Assembly (NCBI GenBank): GCA_013215145.1
Contig: JABSRP010000038.1
Span: 1 to 64,000 of the forward strand
Direction: 5' to 3'
From: Pseudobacteriovorax sp.
GTDB lineage: Bacteria > Bdellovibrionota_B > Oligoflexia > Oligoflexales > Oligoflexaceae
DNA: 64,000 nt
Shown here: positions 34,713-43,950 of the stretch, one piece after another
Position numbering within the stretch: position 1 is the stretch's first letter
Layout: every line of letters begins with the position of its first letter
Position numbers and translations under genes: made by a program
Notes under the pieces: model-generated
Told to the model about the DNA's origin: nothing
The model's database searches: none
The model's input: only the letters and a program-made list of their open reading frames with translations

Positions 34713-35540
34713 TTAGATTTTTGTCGATTTGATGAGCTTTATGATTTCCTTGCTTACGGCATTTGTATGTTTTTCCGGCCTATACACCAAACATACTTCG
34801 TCGATATGGGAGGGTGCTCCTGGTAAGGCATCAAGGTGGTATTCCGCTGCAACTCGAGAGGGAAGTATCCCATAGCCCAAACCAAGATCCGTTAGTTTTG
34901 CAACGACTCCCAGGTTTTGGGATGTGATGGAGCCATGGTATCTTTGATCACTTTGGATTAGTTTAAGAATATGTTGGGATTGAGCTAAGTTCTGATCAAA
35001 AATTAGCTTTTTCGGAGCATGTTTTCTCCCGAACACCGTGACTGCATCATGGCAGAGACGCACAATCACAAGGCTTGGATGTTTGACCGGATTGACAACA
35101 ATGCCAAAGTCCGCTTCCCAACTGATAACTTTCTCCGTCATCTCCCTAGATAAACCATGAATAAAGCTAATGTCTAGCTGAGGGAATTTTGATTGAATTT
35201 TTGGCATATAGCTACCGACCGTGTAGAGGGCCACAGATGGATGTATAGCAAAGGTGAAGTGACCCTGAGCTGAGTCGAGCTCGGGACTGGCGAGTTTCTG
35301 AGCTTGCTCCCACTCGAATAGCAGCCTATGACAGCGGCGCTTGAACTCTTCGCCCAGCTTCGTAAGACGGATTCCACTTTTCAATCGAATAAATAGCTCG
35401 CCTCCGAGCTCCCGCTCAAGGCGTTTGATCGCATAGCTGAGTGCCGGTTGAGAAATTCCAATAATTTCAGAAGCTCTGGTGATATTTAGAGTCTCTGTAA
35501 TTTTCATGAAATACTTGATGTCGTCCATAAGCAATGACAT
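34713..35540 (-). CDS. LysR-family regulator of the isonitrile cluster
   Basis: This 275-residue LysR regulator has an N-terminal HTH (ITRASEIIGISQPALSYAIK, KRLERELGGELFIR) and a periplasmic-binding-like effector domain from about residue 90. It is divergent from the isonitrile synthase with an 82-bp gap holding an AT-rich dyad, the standard arrangement for a LysR regulator and its target. By analogy with PtxR in Pseudomonas it should control the downstream isonitrile genes. The ATG at 35528 is an alternative start. Confidence 0.9.
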   Translation of the reverse strand: MSLLMDDIKYFMKITETLNITRASEIIGISQPALSYAIKRLERELGGELFIRLKSGIRLTKLGEEFKRRCHRLLFEWEQAQKLASPELDSAQGHFTFAIHPSVALYTVGSYMPKIQSKFPQLDISFIHGLSREMTEKVISWEADFGIVVNPVKHPSLVIVRLCHDAVTVFGRKHAPKKLIFDQNLAQSQHILKLIQSDQRYHGSITSQNLGVVAKLTDLGLGYGILPSRVAAEYHLDALPGAPSHIDEVCLVYRPEKHTNAVSKEIIKLIKSTKI

Positions 35541-35564
35541 GAATACTTCTTATCACAACAATTT

Positions 35565-35583
35565 TAAATAATCATTATATTTA
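35565..35583. promoter_or_regulatory. LysR-type binding site candidate
   Basis: TAAATAATCATTATATTTA is an imperfect dyad containing T-N11-A (35565-35577), the LysR consensus form. It lies centrally between the divergent LysR and isonitrile synthase genes. Confidence 0.45.
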
Positions 35584-35609
35584 TGGAAAACCTTGCCGTA
35601 CGTTCGAGG

Positions 35610-35622
35610 TAAGGAGGTGATC
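35610..35622 (+). promoter_or_regulatory. Full-length Shine-Dalgarno of the isonitrile synthase gene
   Basis: TAAGGAGGTGATC matches the complement of the conserved 3' end of 16S rRNA over 13 bases and abuts the ATG at 35623. It fixes the start codon, rejecting the TTG at 35593, and suggests strong translation. Confidence 0.85.
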
Positions 35623-36681
35623 ATGAAATCTGTAAGTTGCGAAAATCAAAAAGAATTAAAGGGTGGCGAGTCCCATGAACCCAGCGAGCTGCACGATATT
35701 CATTTGGCCCTGGCCGAAAAGATTTTGGCTCAGGTGCTGCCTTATAGGCGTGTTGTTCAGGATGCTCTGGCTTGTAGCGACGATAACTGCTCAAATTGTA
35801 GTACCTGGCATCTTCCAAAAATTATCCGCGCTATTAAAGAACAACTACCGATCACCTTTGTATTGCCGGCTTTTCCTGGGAAATCTCCAAATCCAAGAAA
35901 GGTTCTCTCTCACCTCCCGGATTGTGCTGAAGAGCTAGCTCTTAAATTTTTGGCAGATCTGACCCAAAGAATACAGAGACTATATCAACCAGGTGCGAAA
36001 ATCATTCTGTGCTCTGATGGAAGAGTGTTTAGCGACGTCGTAGGAATGCAAGAATCTCACGTGACAGCTTATCAAGAAGCAATAGATCAACTTATTTTGG
36101 ATCTTTCCCTTCCAGATATTTCTACTTTTAATCTTGATGAGGTTTACCAAAACTTAAGCTTCGATGATATGAGGCAAAGACTCATGCTCAGCTACGGTAA
36201 GTCACTAGACCTATTGAAAAAGCAAGTTAAAGCAGGGTCTGATCCTAAGGCGGCTCATGAAGAGCGGGAAGCTAACCGTATGTATTGCGGAATAACCCGA
36301 TTTCTGTATGAAGATGCCCTAACTCCAGATCGTCAGGAAAGTAATACATCAATTCAAAAGAAAGCCCGCTTACGCGCTTATGAAGTGATTCGTAGAAGCA
36401 ACGCTTGGAGTGAGTTAGTTGCGGAGTTGTTTCCAAGGGCAGTTAGACTTTCCATTCATCCCCAAGAGTGTGGATCTAAAAAGCTAGGAATTAGACTCGT
36501 CGGTAACGAAAGTTGGATGACTCCATGGCATGGGGTGGCAGTAGAAAGAGAAGGCGTTTATCATCTTATGAAGCGTTCTGATGCAGAATCTGCTGGTTAC
36601 AAACTTGTGTTTTCGGAAAAGGGCTTACCAAGTTATTTTAGGGCAATAAAAAATCACAAAGCGAATCAGACAGGACTCTGA
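35623..36681 (+). CDS. Isonitrile synthase (PvcA/IsnA/DIT1 family)
   Basis: The enzyme converts the amino group of Tyr, Trp or a related amino acid to an isonitrile using ribulose-5-phosphate as carbon donor. The 352-residue protein shows the family signatures FPGKSPNPRKVLSHLPD, IILCSDGRVFSD and the C-terminal SIHPQECGSKKLGIRLVG and WMTPWHGVAV. It is directly followed (1 base) by the Fe/2OG oxygenase and then an FAD monooxygenase, forming a three-gene operon. Substrate choice cannot be read by eye. Confidence 0.92.
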   Translation: MKSVSCENQKELKGGESHEPSELHDIHLALAEKILAQVLPYRRVVQDALACSDDNCSNCSTWHLPKIIRAIKEQLPITFVLPAFPGKSPNPRKVLSHLPDCAEELALKFLADLTQRIQRLYQPGAKIILCSDGRVFSDVVGMQESHVTAYQEAIDQLILDLSLPDISTFNLDEVYQNLSFDDMRQRLMLSYGKSLDLLKKQVKAGSDPKAAHEEREANRMYCGITRFLYEDALTPDRQESNTSIQKKARLRAYEVIRRSNAWSELVAELFPRAVRLSIHPQECGSKKLGIRLVGNESWMTPWHGVAVEREGVYHLMKRSDAESAGYKLVFSEKGLPSYFRAIKNHKANQTGL

Positions 36682-36682
36682 T

Positions 36683-37519
36683 ATGAATTGTGTTATGACA
36701 ACGACGAATCCTTTTGGGCTTTGTATCCAACCTGAGCAAAAGCATCAGCTGATTACTGATCTTGATATTGAAGCGTTACGCTCGCTCTTTCGAAAGTATC
36801 AGCTTTTGGTTTTGAGGGGGTTTAGAAGGTTATCAAATAATGAAAATTTTATTAGTTTCGCTCAAGGCTGGGGAGAAATCAGTCTATGGCCATTCGGAGA
36901 AATACTCGAGCTCGTAGAGCATCATCGTCCAGCTGATCACATCTTCGATTGCAGCTATGTTCCCATGCATTGGGATGGGATGTATAGACCATTCGTCCCT
37001 GAATATCAGATGTTCTATTGTAAAAAAGCCCCGTTACAAGGATGCGGTGGCCGGACACTTTTTACTCATACACCGAAAATACTAGCGGGACTAAATTTTG
37101 TTGAGAGAGATCAATGGAATGACGTTAAGGCAGTATATAAGAGAAAGATGGAGTTTTATGATAGTAAAACCGTTTCGCCGCTGATTACCAAACACCCTTA
37201 CCACCAATATGATGTGATCCGATTCAATGAGCCTCATGATCCATCGAGGGGATCGCTGATAAATCCCATTGAGATGCGATGGGAAGGAGTAGACGATAAA
37301 CTTAGCAAGCAAATGCTCAGTTCAATCCGATCTAAGCTCTATGATAGAGACTATATCTATGCCCATGAATGGCAGGATGGAGACTTGGTGATTGCTGACA
37401 ATTTTACCCTTTTGCACGGGCGAGAGAGCTTTTCTAAAAATACTCCACGGCACATACAGAGGATTCAAATAGAGAGTGATCCGCCGTGGAAGAATTTAGG
37501 ATTGGAGTCATACCAATGA
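36683..37519 (+). CDS. Fe(II)/2-oxoglutarate oxygenase (PvcB/IsnB-like)
   Basis: This 278-residue TauD-family oxygenase follows the isonitrile synthase after one base. Iron ligands are His96 and Asp98 in MHWDGM and His245 in LLHGRE. PvcB/IsnB enzymes act on the amino-acid isonitrile, causing decarboxylation-assisted alkene formation or cyclisation. It overlaps the next gene by an ATGA, so translation is coupled. Confidence 0.9.
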   Translation: MNCVMTTTNPFGLCIQPEQKHQLITDLDIEALRSLFRKYQLLVLRGFRRLSNNENFISFAQGWGEISLWPFGEILELVEHHRPADHIFDCSYVPMHWDGMYRPFVPEYQMFYCKKAPLQGCGGRTLFTHTPKILAGLNFVERDQWNDVKAVYKRKMEFYDSKTVSPLITKHPYHQYDVIRFNEPHDPSRGSLINPIEMRWEGVDDKLSKQMLSSIRSKLYDRDYIYAHEWQDGDLVIADNFTLLHGRESFSKNTPRHIQRIQIESDPPWKNLGLESYQ

Positions 37520-38961
37520 ATGTCGTCGATACTGATATTATGATTATAGGTGCAGGGCCTGTTGGGTTGATGTGTGCATTGCTAGCACATATCAGTTCAG
37601 TTGATGCGGTAGTTATTGATAAGTCTCATGGACCTTTGGAAGTGGGCAGAGCCGATGCTCTCAATGCAAGAACTCTTCAACTATTCGAAATCGTGGGTCT
37701 TTTTGATGAACTTTACCCTCTGGGGAAGCCGTGTAACACAAGTTCAGTATTTAAAGAAGGTAAGTTTATCTCTCGTCAGTCATCTTGGTGGGATGAGCTT
37801 GAAGGTTGCTTTCACAAACACTTCCTCATGTTGGGGCAATCCCATATTGAGAAACTAATTGATGAAAAATTGAAACGTCTTGGTGCAGCTGTCGTTCGGG
37901 GGACTACTGCTACAGATATACAGGTTTTGGAAGATCATTGTCTGACGACTCTATCCAATGGTCAAATGGTAAAATCTAGGTACGTTATTGGAGCAGATGG
38001 ATCGCGGTCATATGTTCGTCGTCGTTTCAATATCCCCTTTTCTATCGTTCGTCCCCAAATTGTTTGGGCGGTAATAGACGGAGTGATTGAGTCAGACTTT
38101 CCTAAAGTGCCTGAAATTATAGTATTCCAGGCCGATACTTCGGATGTCGCTTGGATACCCAGGGAGGGAGATATAGATCGCTTCTATGTAAGGATGGATC
38201 AAAAAGAGTTTGCTTTAGAGGACTGTTTAGGGAAAATTAACCGCGCAATGCAACCCTACAGGTTAGAATTTAAGACTATCGCATGGTTCTCGCAGTTTTC
38301 GGTTAAGGAATCCGTAGCGGCTTCATATTCGGTCGATGATAAGGTTTTCCTCGCAGGTGACTCTTGTCACATTCATTCGGTCAACGGCGGTCAAGGTTTA
38401 AATACTGGTTTAGCTGACGCATTTAACCTCATGTGGAAGCTTAACATGAGCCTAAAGCAAGGTCACGCAACTCAATTATTGGCTTCCTATGAGACAGAAC
38501 GTCTACCCGTTGCAAAAAGTGTGATAGAGTCTTCAGGGGCATTAGTCAGAGCAACAAAGGATGGAAAAGAAACCACTCACGCGGAAAACTATGTTCGAAT
38601 CGTCAAGGAAAAAGCAGGAAACATTACGGGAATGGGTATTCGTTATTCTCGTGACGATCAGCTAGTGGGTTCGAGGCTACATGACTTTGAAATTACTGAA
38701 GACGATGCTATAAAACGAATATACTCGATACTCAATTATAGTTGCTATAGCTTGTTGATATTTTCTGATGAGGATAAACCTACCATTAATGTTCCCGAGT
38801 TCGTTAGGGTCATTTGCGTGGGTGGCAAAGACTCTGATAAATCGTTTAAGGCTAAAGACCCCCCTTATAAAAACGTTGCTTTGTTAGTTAGGCCTGATGC
38901 CTATATTCATGAAGTTCTTGATCTTGATCAATTAGGTTGCATTGAAAATTGCGCTCTTTGA
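37516..38961 (+). CDS. FAD-dependent monooxygenase (PheA/TfdB-type) of the isonitrile operon
   Basis: This 481-residue aromatic hydroxylase-like protein has the FAD dinucleotide motif GAGPVG (12-17), the DG motif VIGADGSRS, and the GD motif GDSCHIHSVNGGQGLNTG near residues 281-298. It belongs to the class A flavin monooxygenases (phenol 2-hydroxylase/TfdB), unlike PvcC of Pseudomonas, which is a different flavin hydroxylase type. It probably hydroxylates the aromatic part of the isonitrile product. ATG 37516 overlaps the upstream stop. Confidence 0.88.
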   Translation: MNVVDTDIMIIGAGPVGLMCALLAHISSVDAVVIDKSHGPLEVGRADALNARTLQLFEIVGLFDELYPLGKPCNTSSVFKEGKFISRQSSWWDELEGCFHKHFLMLGQSHIEKLIDEKLKRLGAAVVRGTTATDIQVLEDHCLTTLSNGQMVKSRYVIGADGSRSYVRRRFNIPFSIVRPQIVWAVIDGVIESDFPKVPEIIVFQADTSDVAWIPREGDIDRFYVRMDQKEFALEDCLGKINRAMQPYRLEFKTIAWFSQFSVKESVAASYSVDDKVFLAGDSCHIHSVNGGQGLNTGLADAFNLMWKLNMSLKQGHATQLLASYETERLPVAKSVIESSGALVRATKDGKETTHAENYVRIVKEKAGNITGMGIRYSRDDQLVGSRLHDFEITEDDAIKRIYSILNYSCYSLLIFSDEDKPTINVPEFVRVICVGGKDSDKSFKAKDPPYKNVALLVRPDAYIHEVLDLDQLGCIENCAL

Positions 38962-38988
38962 CTGATAATAAATTTGGAAAAAATATCA

Positions 38989-40899
38989 TCAATCTTCCGA
39001 AGGACAAGAATTAGAGATGGATCTCGGTTTATTCAGGAAAAAGCCATAGTCAAAAGCTGAGTTTTGCATATCAGTGATGTTTTGTGATTCCATACAATTG
39101 AATCTCATTTCTATTTGCACATAACAAGCGTCTTCAGGGTTTTCGTCGTCTAGGCTCGGACGTTCTGAAATCGGACACCAAGTATTCGCCTTTAAGTCAT
39201 CGACACTTCGGATGCGATTGTTTTCTGCAATGATGGTTCTAAGGTTCCCTGAAGCAAGGAGAGGTGACAGAGAGGTCAGTTGATTTTTAGATACATCAAT
39301 TTCTGCGAGGTCTTTTATTTTTGCAAGTTGCTGCGAAAAGCTTGTTATATCCTTTAGATTATTGTTGCTAATATCAAGTCGTTCCAGGTTACTAGGAAGC
39401 ATGCCAAGAGAGGAATAGTCAAACTGATTCTGAAAAATATTCAACCCCTTAATTTCAACCGACTCCAGATTAAGGTGAGATCTAAGGTCCGAAATATTGA
39501 CTAAAGGATTGAACCCTATTTTTAGAGTTTTAAGGTTAATGAGCGCTGATATTGGACTGGGGTCAGATATCAAATTTTCTTTCAGATTTACCCTCTCAAG
39601 ATTTGTGAGACCAGAAAGATGACTAATATCAGAGATTGCCTGATCCTGAAGATTAAGATCTGTTAGTGATTTGAGTTTTTCAATTCCTTCTAAATTTGTA
39701 ATTCCGCCAATAGTAAGTTCAAGTTCAGAAATCTTTGTGAGTCCGAGGAATGGTGTCAGATCATGTGTCTCGGTATCTTGTAATCGAAGACTTTCTAGAT
39801 TTTCAAAATCAGCAAATATGTGCTGATTTCGCACCGGTTGATTATAAATTCTGATACTCTTAAAGTTTTTCGCATAAGGTTTTAGCAGCATTAAGTCAAT
39901 TTCAAGCATCGTCGACAACACACCACCATCGTTTCCAAGTCGTTCGATAATTAGGTCGATATTTCCAGAAGAAAGCTTGTTTTGAGTGGAAAGACAGAGC
40001 TCTTCTGGTTCCAAAGATTCACTTGTCTTATCGAAAAAGCTAGCATTTAACGCTCTAACGGTTTCTCTAATAGGGCTGAAAGCTTCTATGTCTACCTGTT
40101 TGCAATAATCAACGTACTGTTTTTCGTGGCAGATGCCTTCATTCCAGAAGGTATAGGGGGAGTTCTCGCAAGACTTTTCAAACGATATGAGCTGAATTTG
40201 CGTAAGTATCGACCTGTTCTCTAAAAAGGTGGTAGGCTCGAAAACAGCTTTTCCTTTTTCTGACGTTAACTGGAAAAAAAGGTCAGTATCGGAGGTGCCA
40301 GGAAAGTCTGAACTAACTAGGCAGCCGAACTCGGAAAAGAAAGACGCCAGATCGTTTTCTTTAGGGGCAAATGTTCCGTATTCAACCGAAGACGACTCTA
40401 GTCTGAGTGTTTTTGGAATAGTGCCCTCGGGATCGAGAACCTTGAAGATCAAAGAGCTGTCATCAAATTGTCGAAGCCGACGATTCCAGGTTCCGCAACC
40501 TCGTATGAGCTCAAGAGCCTTGCTATCGCTTTCGTCAAGTTCAATCCTTTGGATTTCATTCGACGTTAATTCATCCACACTTACCTCTTTGTAAAGACCG
40601 CTTGACTCATCAGATACAGCGAAGTCGTATGCTCCATAAGTGAACTCATAACAATTATTTCCTAGAGGGGCCGGACTAGCACCGATAAAAGTAAGTCTAT
40701 CTGAGTTTAGTTCAATCTGCTCAGAATAAAACTTCACAAAAAAACTATTTTCGTTCGGTAGTCGAGAGCATTCCCTTGCCACAGGGTCAAATTCTTGATT
40801 AATGTTATCGGACTTAGAGCATTGGATTAGGAGAGGCGAAATCATAAGGAAGCTAATCGAATAAATACCAAGGCTACGAAATAGGGAAAGAAATCTCAT
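38989..40899 (-). CDS. Lipoprotein with leucine-rich repeats
   Basis: This 636-residue lipoprotein (lipobox LLIQC) has an N-terminal extracellular part of about 320 residues with several Cys, followed by about ten leucine-rich repeats (about 340-570). The repeats are of internalin type, with units such as LTNLERVNLKENLISD and LINLKTLKIGFNPLVNISD. A short Cys-containing cap closes the domain. LRR proteins of this kind bind proteins at the cell surface; prey or host contact is possible but not shown. The start is ATG with AGGT upstream. Confidence 0.85.
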   Translation of the reverse strand: MRFLSLFRSLGIYSISFLMISPLLIQCSKSDNINQEFDPVARECSRLPNENSFFVKFYSEQIELNSDRLTFIGASPAPLGNNCYEFTYGAYDFAVSDESSGLYKEVSVDELTSNEIQRIELDESDSKALELIRGCGTWNRRLRQFDDSSLIFKVLDPEGTIPKTLRLESSSVEYGTFAPKENDLASFFSEFGCLVSSDFPGTSDTDLFFQLTSEKGKAVFEPTTFLENRSILTQIQLISFEKSCENSPYTFWNEGICHEKQYVDYCKQVDIEAFSPIRETVRALNASFFDKTSESLEPEELCLSTQNKLSSGNIDLIIERLGNDGGVLSTMLEIDLMLLKPYAKNFKSIRIYNQPVRNQHIFADFENLESLRLQDTETHDLTPFLGLTKISELELTIGGITNLEGIEKLKSLTDLNLQDQAISDISHLSGLTNLERVNLKENLISDPSPISALINLKTLKIGFNPLVNISDLRSHLNLESVEIKGLNIFQNQFDYSSLGMLPSNLERLDISNNNLKDITSFSQQLAKIKDLAEIDVSKNQLTSLSPLLASGNLRTIIAENNRIRSVDDLKANTWCPISERPSLDDENPEDACYVQIEMRFNCMESQNITDMQNSAFDYGFFLNKPRSISNSCPSED

Positions 40900-41060
40900 G
40901 GAAATTTACCTATCTTGTGGTTTAGGCTTACTTGGCCAATAGGTCAAAGCGTTGAAGTGACGTATAACATAAACGAAGTGTCATATTCAACGAAAAAAAA
41001 GCAGATCAGCGAAGTCCGAGATCTACCTTTCGTAACTGACAAATAAACTAATAATATTAG

Positions 41061-41582
41061 TTATTCAGAACTCTTTCTGGTCATAGTTAGGGTGCAAGAT
41101 GACATATTGTCCTCGGTATCTTCACAGACAACACTTCCGAGGCCGCGCTCATCTAAAGACAAACTACTCAAGTCCGAACTAGAAATCTCGACTTTCAATA
41201 AACCAAAAGGGGTTTGGTTGATATCGACCAAATATTCGCCTTCCCCTGGTGTACGATTCTCACCGCAGCCTCCAAGGCTTCCTCCACTGGGGTCGTTGGG
41301 GTTAATGATAGGAGTTCCGTTTTTGATGGCAAGAAACAGTTGGTTGTTTCTCTCTCTAAGATCTTGATTTTCTTGGATCAGCTGTTCGTTTTGCTCTTGC
41401 AATTCCTCGACAGTCGCCTCTAATTCCCTGATTTTAGCGCGTAATATTTTGTTGCTCGAAGGGTTAAGACTAATCCCGTTAATAGGGTTTGTAATCACCA
41501 TGCCTGGTCTATTGACTAGGTTCTGTGCCAGAGTAGTACTGCTTAAAGTGACGGCTATTGATGCTAAAAGAAATCGCTTCAC
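41061..41582 (-). CDS. Secreted coiled-coil protein
   Basis: This 173-residue protein starts at GTG 41582 seven bases after AGGAGGT. It has a signal peptide ending TTLAQ and a 45-residue coiled coil (LRAKIRELEATVEELQEQNE, then QLIQENQDLRERN). A Gly/Pro/Asn linker follows, then a small beta-rich domain with three Cys. It may form a surface trimer or dimer. Function unknown. Confidence 0.65.
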   Translation of the reverse strand: MKRFLLASIAVTLSSTTLAQNLVNRPGMVITNPINGISLNPSSNKILRAKIRELEATVEELQEQNEQLIQENQDLRERNNQLFLAIKNGTPIINPNDPSGGSLGGCGENRTPGEGEYLVDINQTPFGLLKVEISSSDLSSLSLDERGLGSVVCEDTEDNMSSCTLTMTRKSSE

Positions 41583-41759
41583 GAAGACCTCCTAGTGATA
41601 CATGTTTTTCTAAGGGGGAAATAACACTGTTGCTACAATCCTTTCAAGTAAGATTGAAATGCCGTAGAAATTTTAGATAGGTATAGGTTGCGAGTAGGAG
41701 TTTCTTTGTGCCAAACCTACCTCAAGTGACTTTAGAGGAAGCTCTAGCCTGGATTTAGT

Positions 41760-43622
41760 CTAGTGCGTAGTCTTTGTTTTGGACCCCTCCGGGGAGCGGG
41801 ATCTGACCGAGGGATGTGCGGCGATGAAGCGATCAATATGGCTTTCCACAATACTGAGAGGCAGAGGGCCATTGAGTAGTATAATATCGTGAAAATCGCG
41901 GATATCGTAAGCAGGTCCGAGAGCCAGTTTCATCCTTTCTCGTAGTTCTAGCAATTTGTTCATGCCGATTTTGTAAGCCGTAGCCTGTCCCGGAAGTACG
42001 ATGTAGCGCTCGACTTCTGCTATAATATCAGACTTTGCCATGCCTGTATTTTGATACATGTAATCGATGGCTTGCTCCCGCGTCCAGCGTTTGTAATGAA
42101 TTCCAGTATCGACAACCAGCCTCACAGCACGAAAAAGTTCTGCTTGTAAGCCCGACATTTACCAGTGGATCTTTGATCAAGCCCATTTCGTAGGCAAGGC
42201 GTTCGGAATAAAGAGCCCATCCTTCGAGGTAGGCTATTGAGGGCACAAATGACCTGAATAAGGGTAACCCTTTGAGTTGATTGGCAGTAGTTATCTGGAA
42301 GTGATGTCCTGGAACGGCTTCATGATAGGCTAAGGTCTTCATCCCGTATTTGGGTGTTGCCTTGATGTCATGAAGATTAGCAAAAAACACTCCTGGCCGT
42401 GACCCATCCATGGAGGGGCGCTCATAATAGGCTCCAGCTGAGTCTTTTTCTTTAAACAAAGGGATACGTTGAAAGTCAATGTCTTCAATAACGGGGTTTC
42501 TAACAACCTCACCAATACGGCCTGTAATCTCTCTGATGATGGTTTTGTAATCAGAAATAATTTGAGCGTGGCCTTCATCACTATCTGGATAATAGTGTTT
42601 TGGGTCATCTGCCAAGGCAAAAATAGCTTTGGAGAAACCTTCGTTTGCCGGATAGCCTTCGGATTCAAGTATTGTGAGAATCTCGCTTTGAATCCGCGCA
42701 GTTTCGGAAATTCCTAGCTCGTGAATATTTGAAGCTGTCATATTTGTTGTGGTGAAAAATCTAAGCTGTTGCTGATAGTAAGCATCTCCATTTGGTAATT
42801 TCCAAACTCCTGCATCATTGCTGCTGAGGGGAAGAATCCGTTGCATATAGCTAAGATATTGTCTGTAGGCGGGATACACTTTATCACGAACAATAGTTTC
42901 ACATTGGCTCAAAAGTTCCGATTCCTTATCAATGGAACCATTGGTTTGTCCAATGCGATCAGAAAATGACTGGCATAAAAAATTTTTTGATGTGCCGGAG
43001 TACCGATGAAGCTTTCAAGACCAGCAATGACTTTTTCACCAATGAATCGAGGAGGTAGAATACCTTTTTCTTCCCGAATTAGTAGTCCTTCCATGACTTG
43101 ATCCACTTTTACTCGTACCTGTTTCAATCGTAGCAAATAGTTTTGTGCATCTGATGCCGTTTCAATTACATGTTTTGTGGCGAGAAATGTGGGCAGATTT
43201 AACTGAACTCCCCAAATTTGATTCAAAGGATAGTTATGGAATCGGAATTTTCTAGAGTTTAGAAAATAGCTCATGAGTTCATCAGCGACTTGCTTGGATA
43301 TTTTTTCTGAGTCGTTTAAATCCTGGTTGTTATACGAACGAAGGACTCTTTGCATCTCTTCGACTTTTGTATACAGCTCTTCCATATGCTCAAGACTGGA
43401 ATCGTCTAATTTCTGATTGTGCCCTTTAATCCCAAACTGATCGAGTATGCGCAAGGTACTCAAAGTTTCTGGGGAATCAAGGGCCATATGTACAATGCTG
43501 CGATTGAAAAAATTATTTATAAAAACAGGCCTAAAATTCCATTCGTAGTAAACAAACAAAGAGAAGGTCAAAACTGCGAATAAAGTTAAGCCGAAGGTAA
43601 GCTTGAAGAACTTTCTGAGCAT
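41760..43622 (-). pseudogene. DUF885 family peptidase, split by two frameshifts
   Basis: One gene is spread over three frames: N-terminus 43622-42909, middle 42912-42028, C-terminus 42158-41760. The first slip lies near 42938-42950 (reading KPMVPL where the continuation is NGSIDKESELLSQCE). The second is near 42155-42165 (the fused product reads GLQAELFRAVRLVVDTGIH). The middle part has HEAVPGHH, the family's zinc motif. The start is ATG 43622 with GAGG upstream and an N-terminal membrane anchor. Either two real slips or errors. Confidence 0.75.
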
Positions 43623-43950
43623 ACTGCTTTTCCTCGATTTTGTGCACCTAAAGGAGTAGTCATAGACCAAGGTCGGAATAAAGCTGGCATATTCCTTGGA
43701 TTCAGGTCGGATGATTTAACCACTCAACTGACGCAAAATTAAAAATAGATCGAAATCCTACCTAGGCCATAGACTAATTTCTCGATAATAGAAAGTACTT
43801 TCTAACAAGTTCGATTAACTAAAATTGATGGCATTAAGAATATCGCAATTGTGTTTTGGATGGAACTGCGTACAGAATATCGGCATGCAATAGAATGACG
43901 TTATTGATTTTTGGTTATGCATATCTACATGATTGAAACTAGGGGTGACT

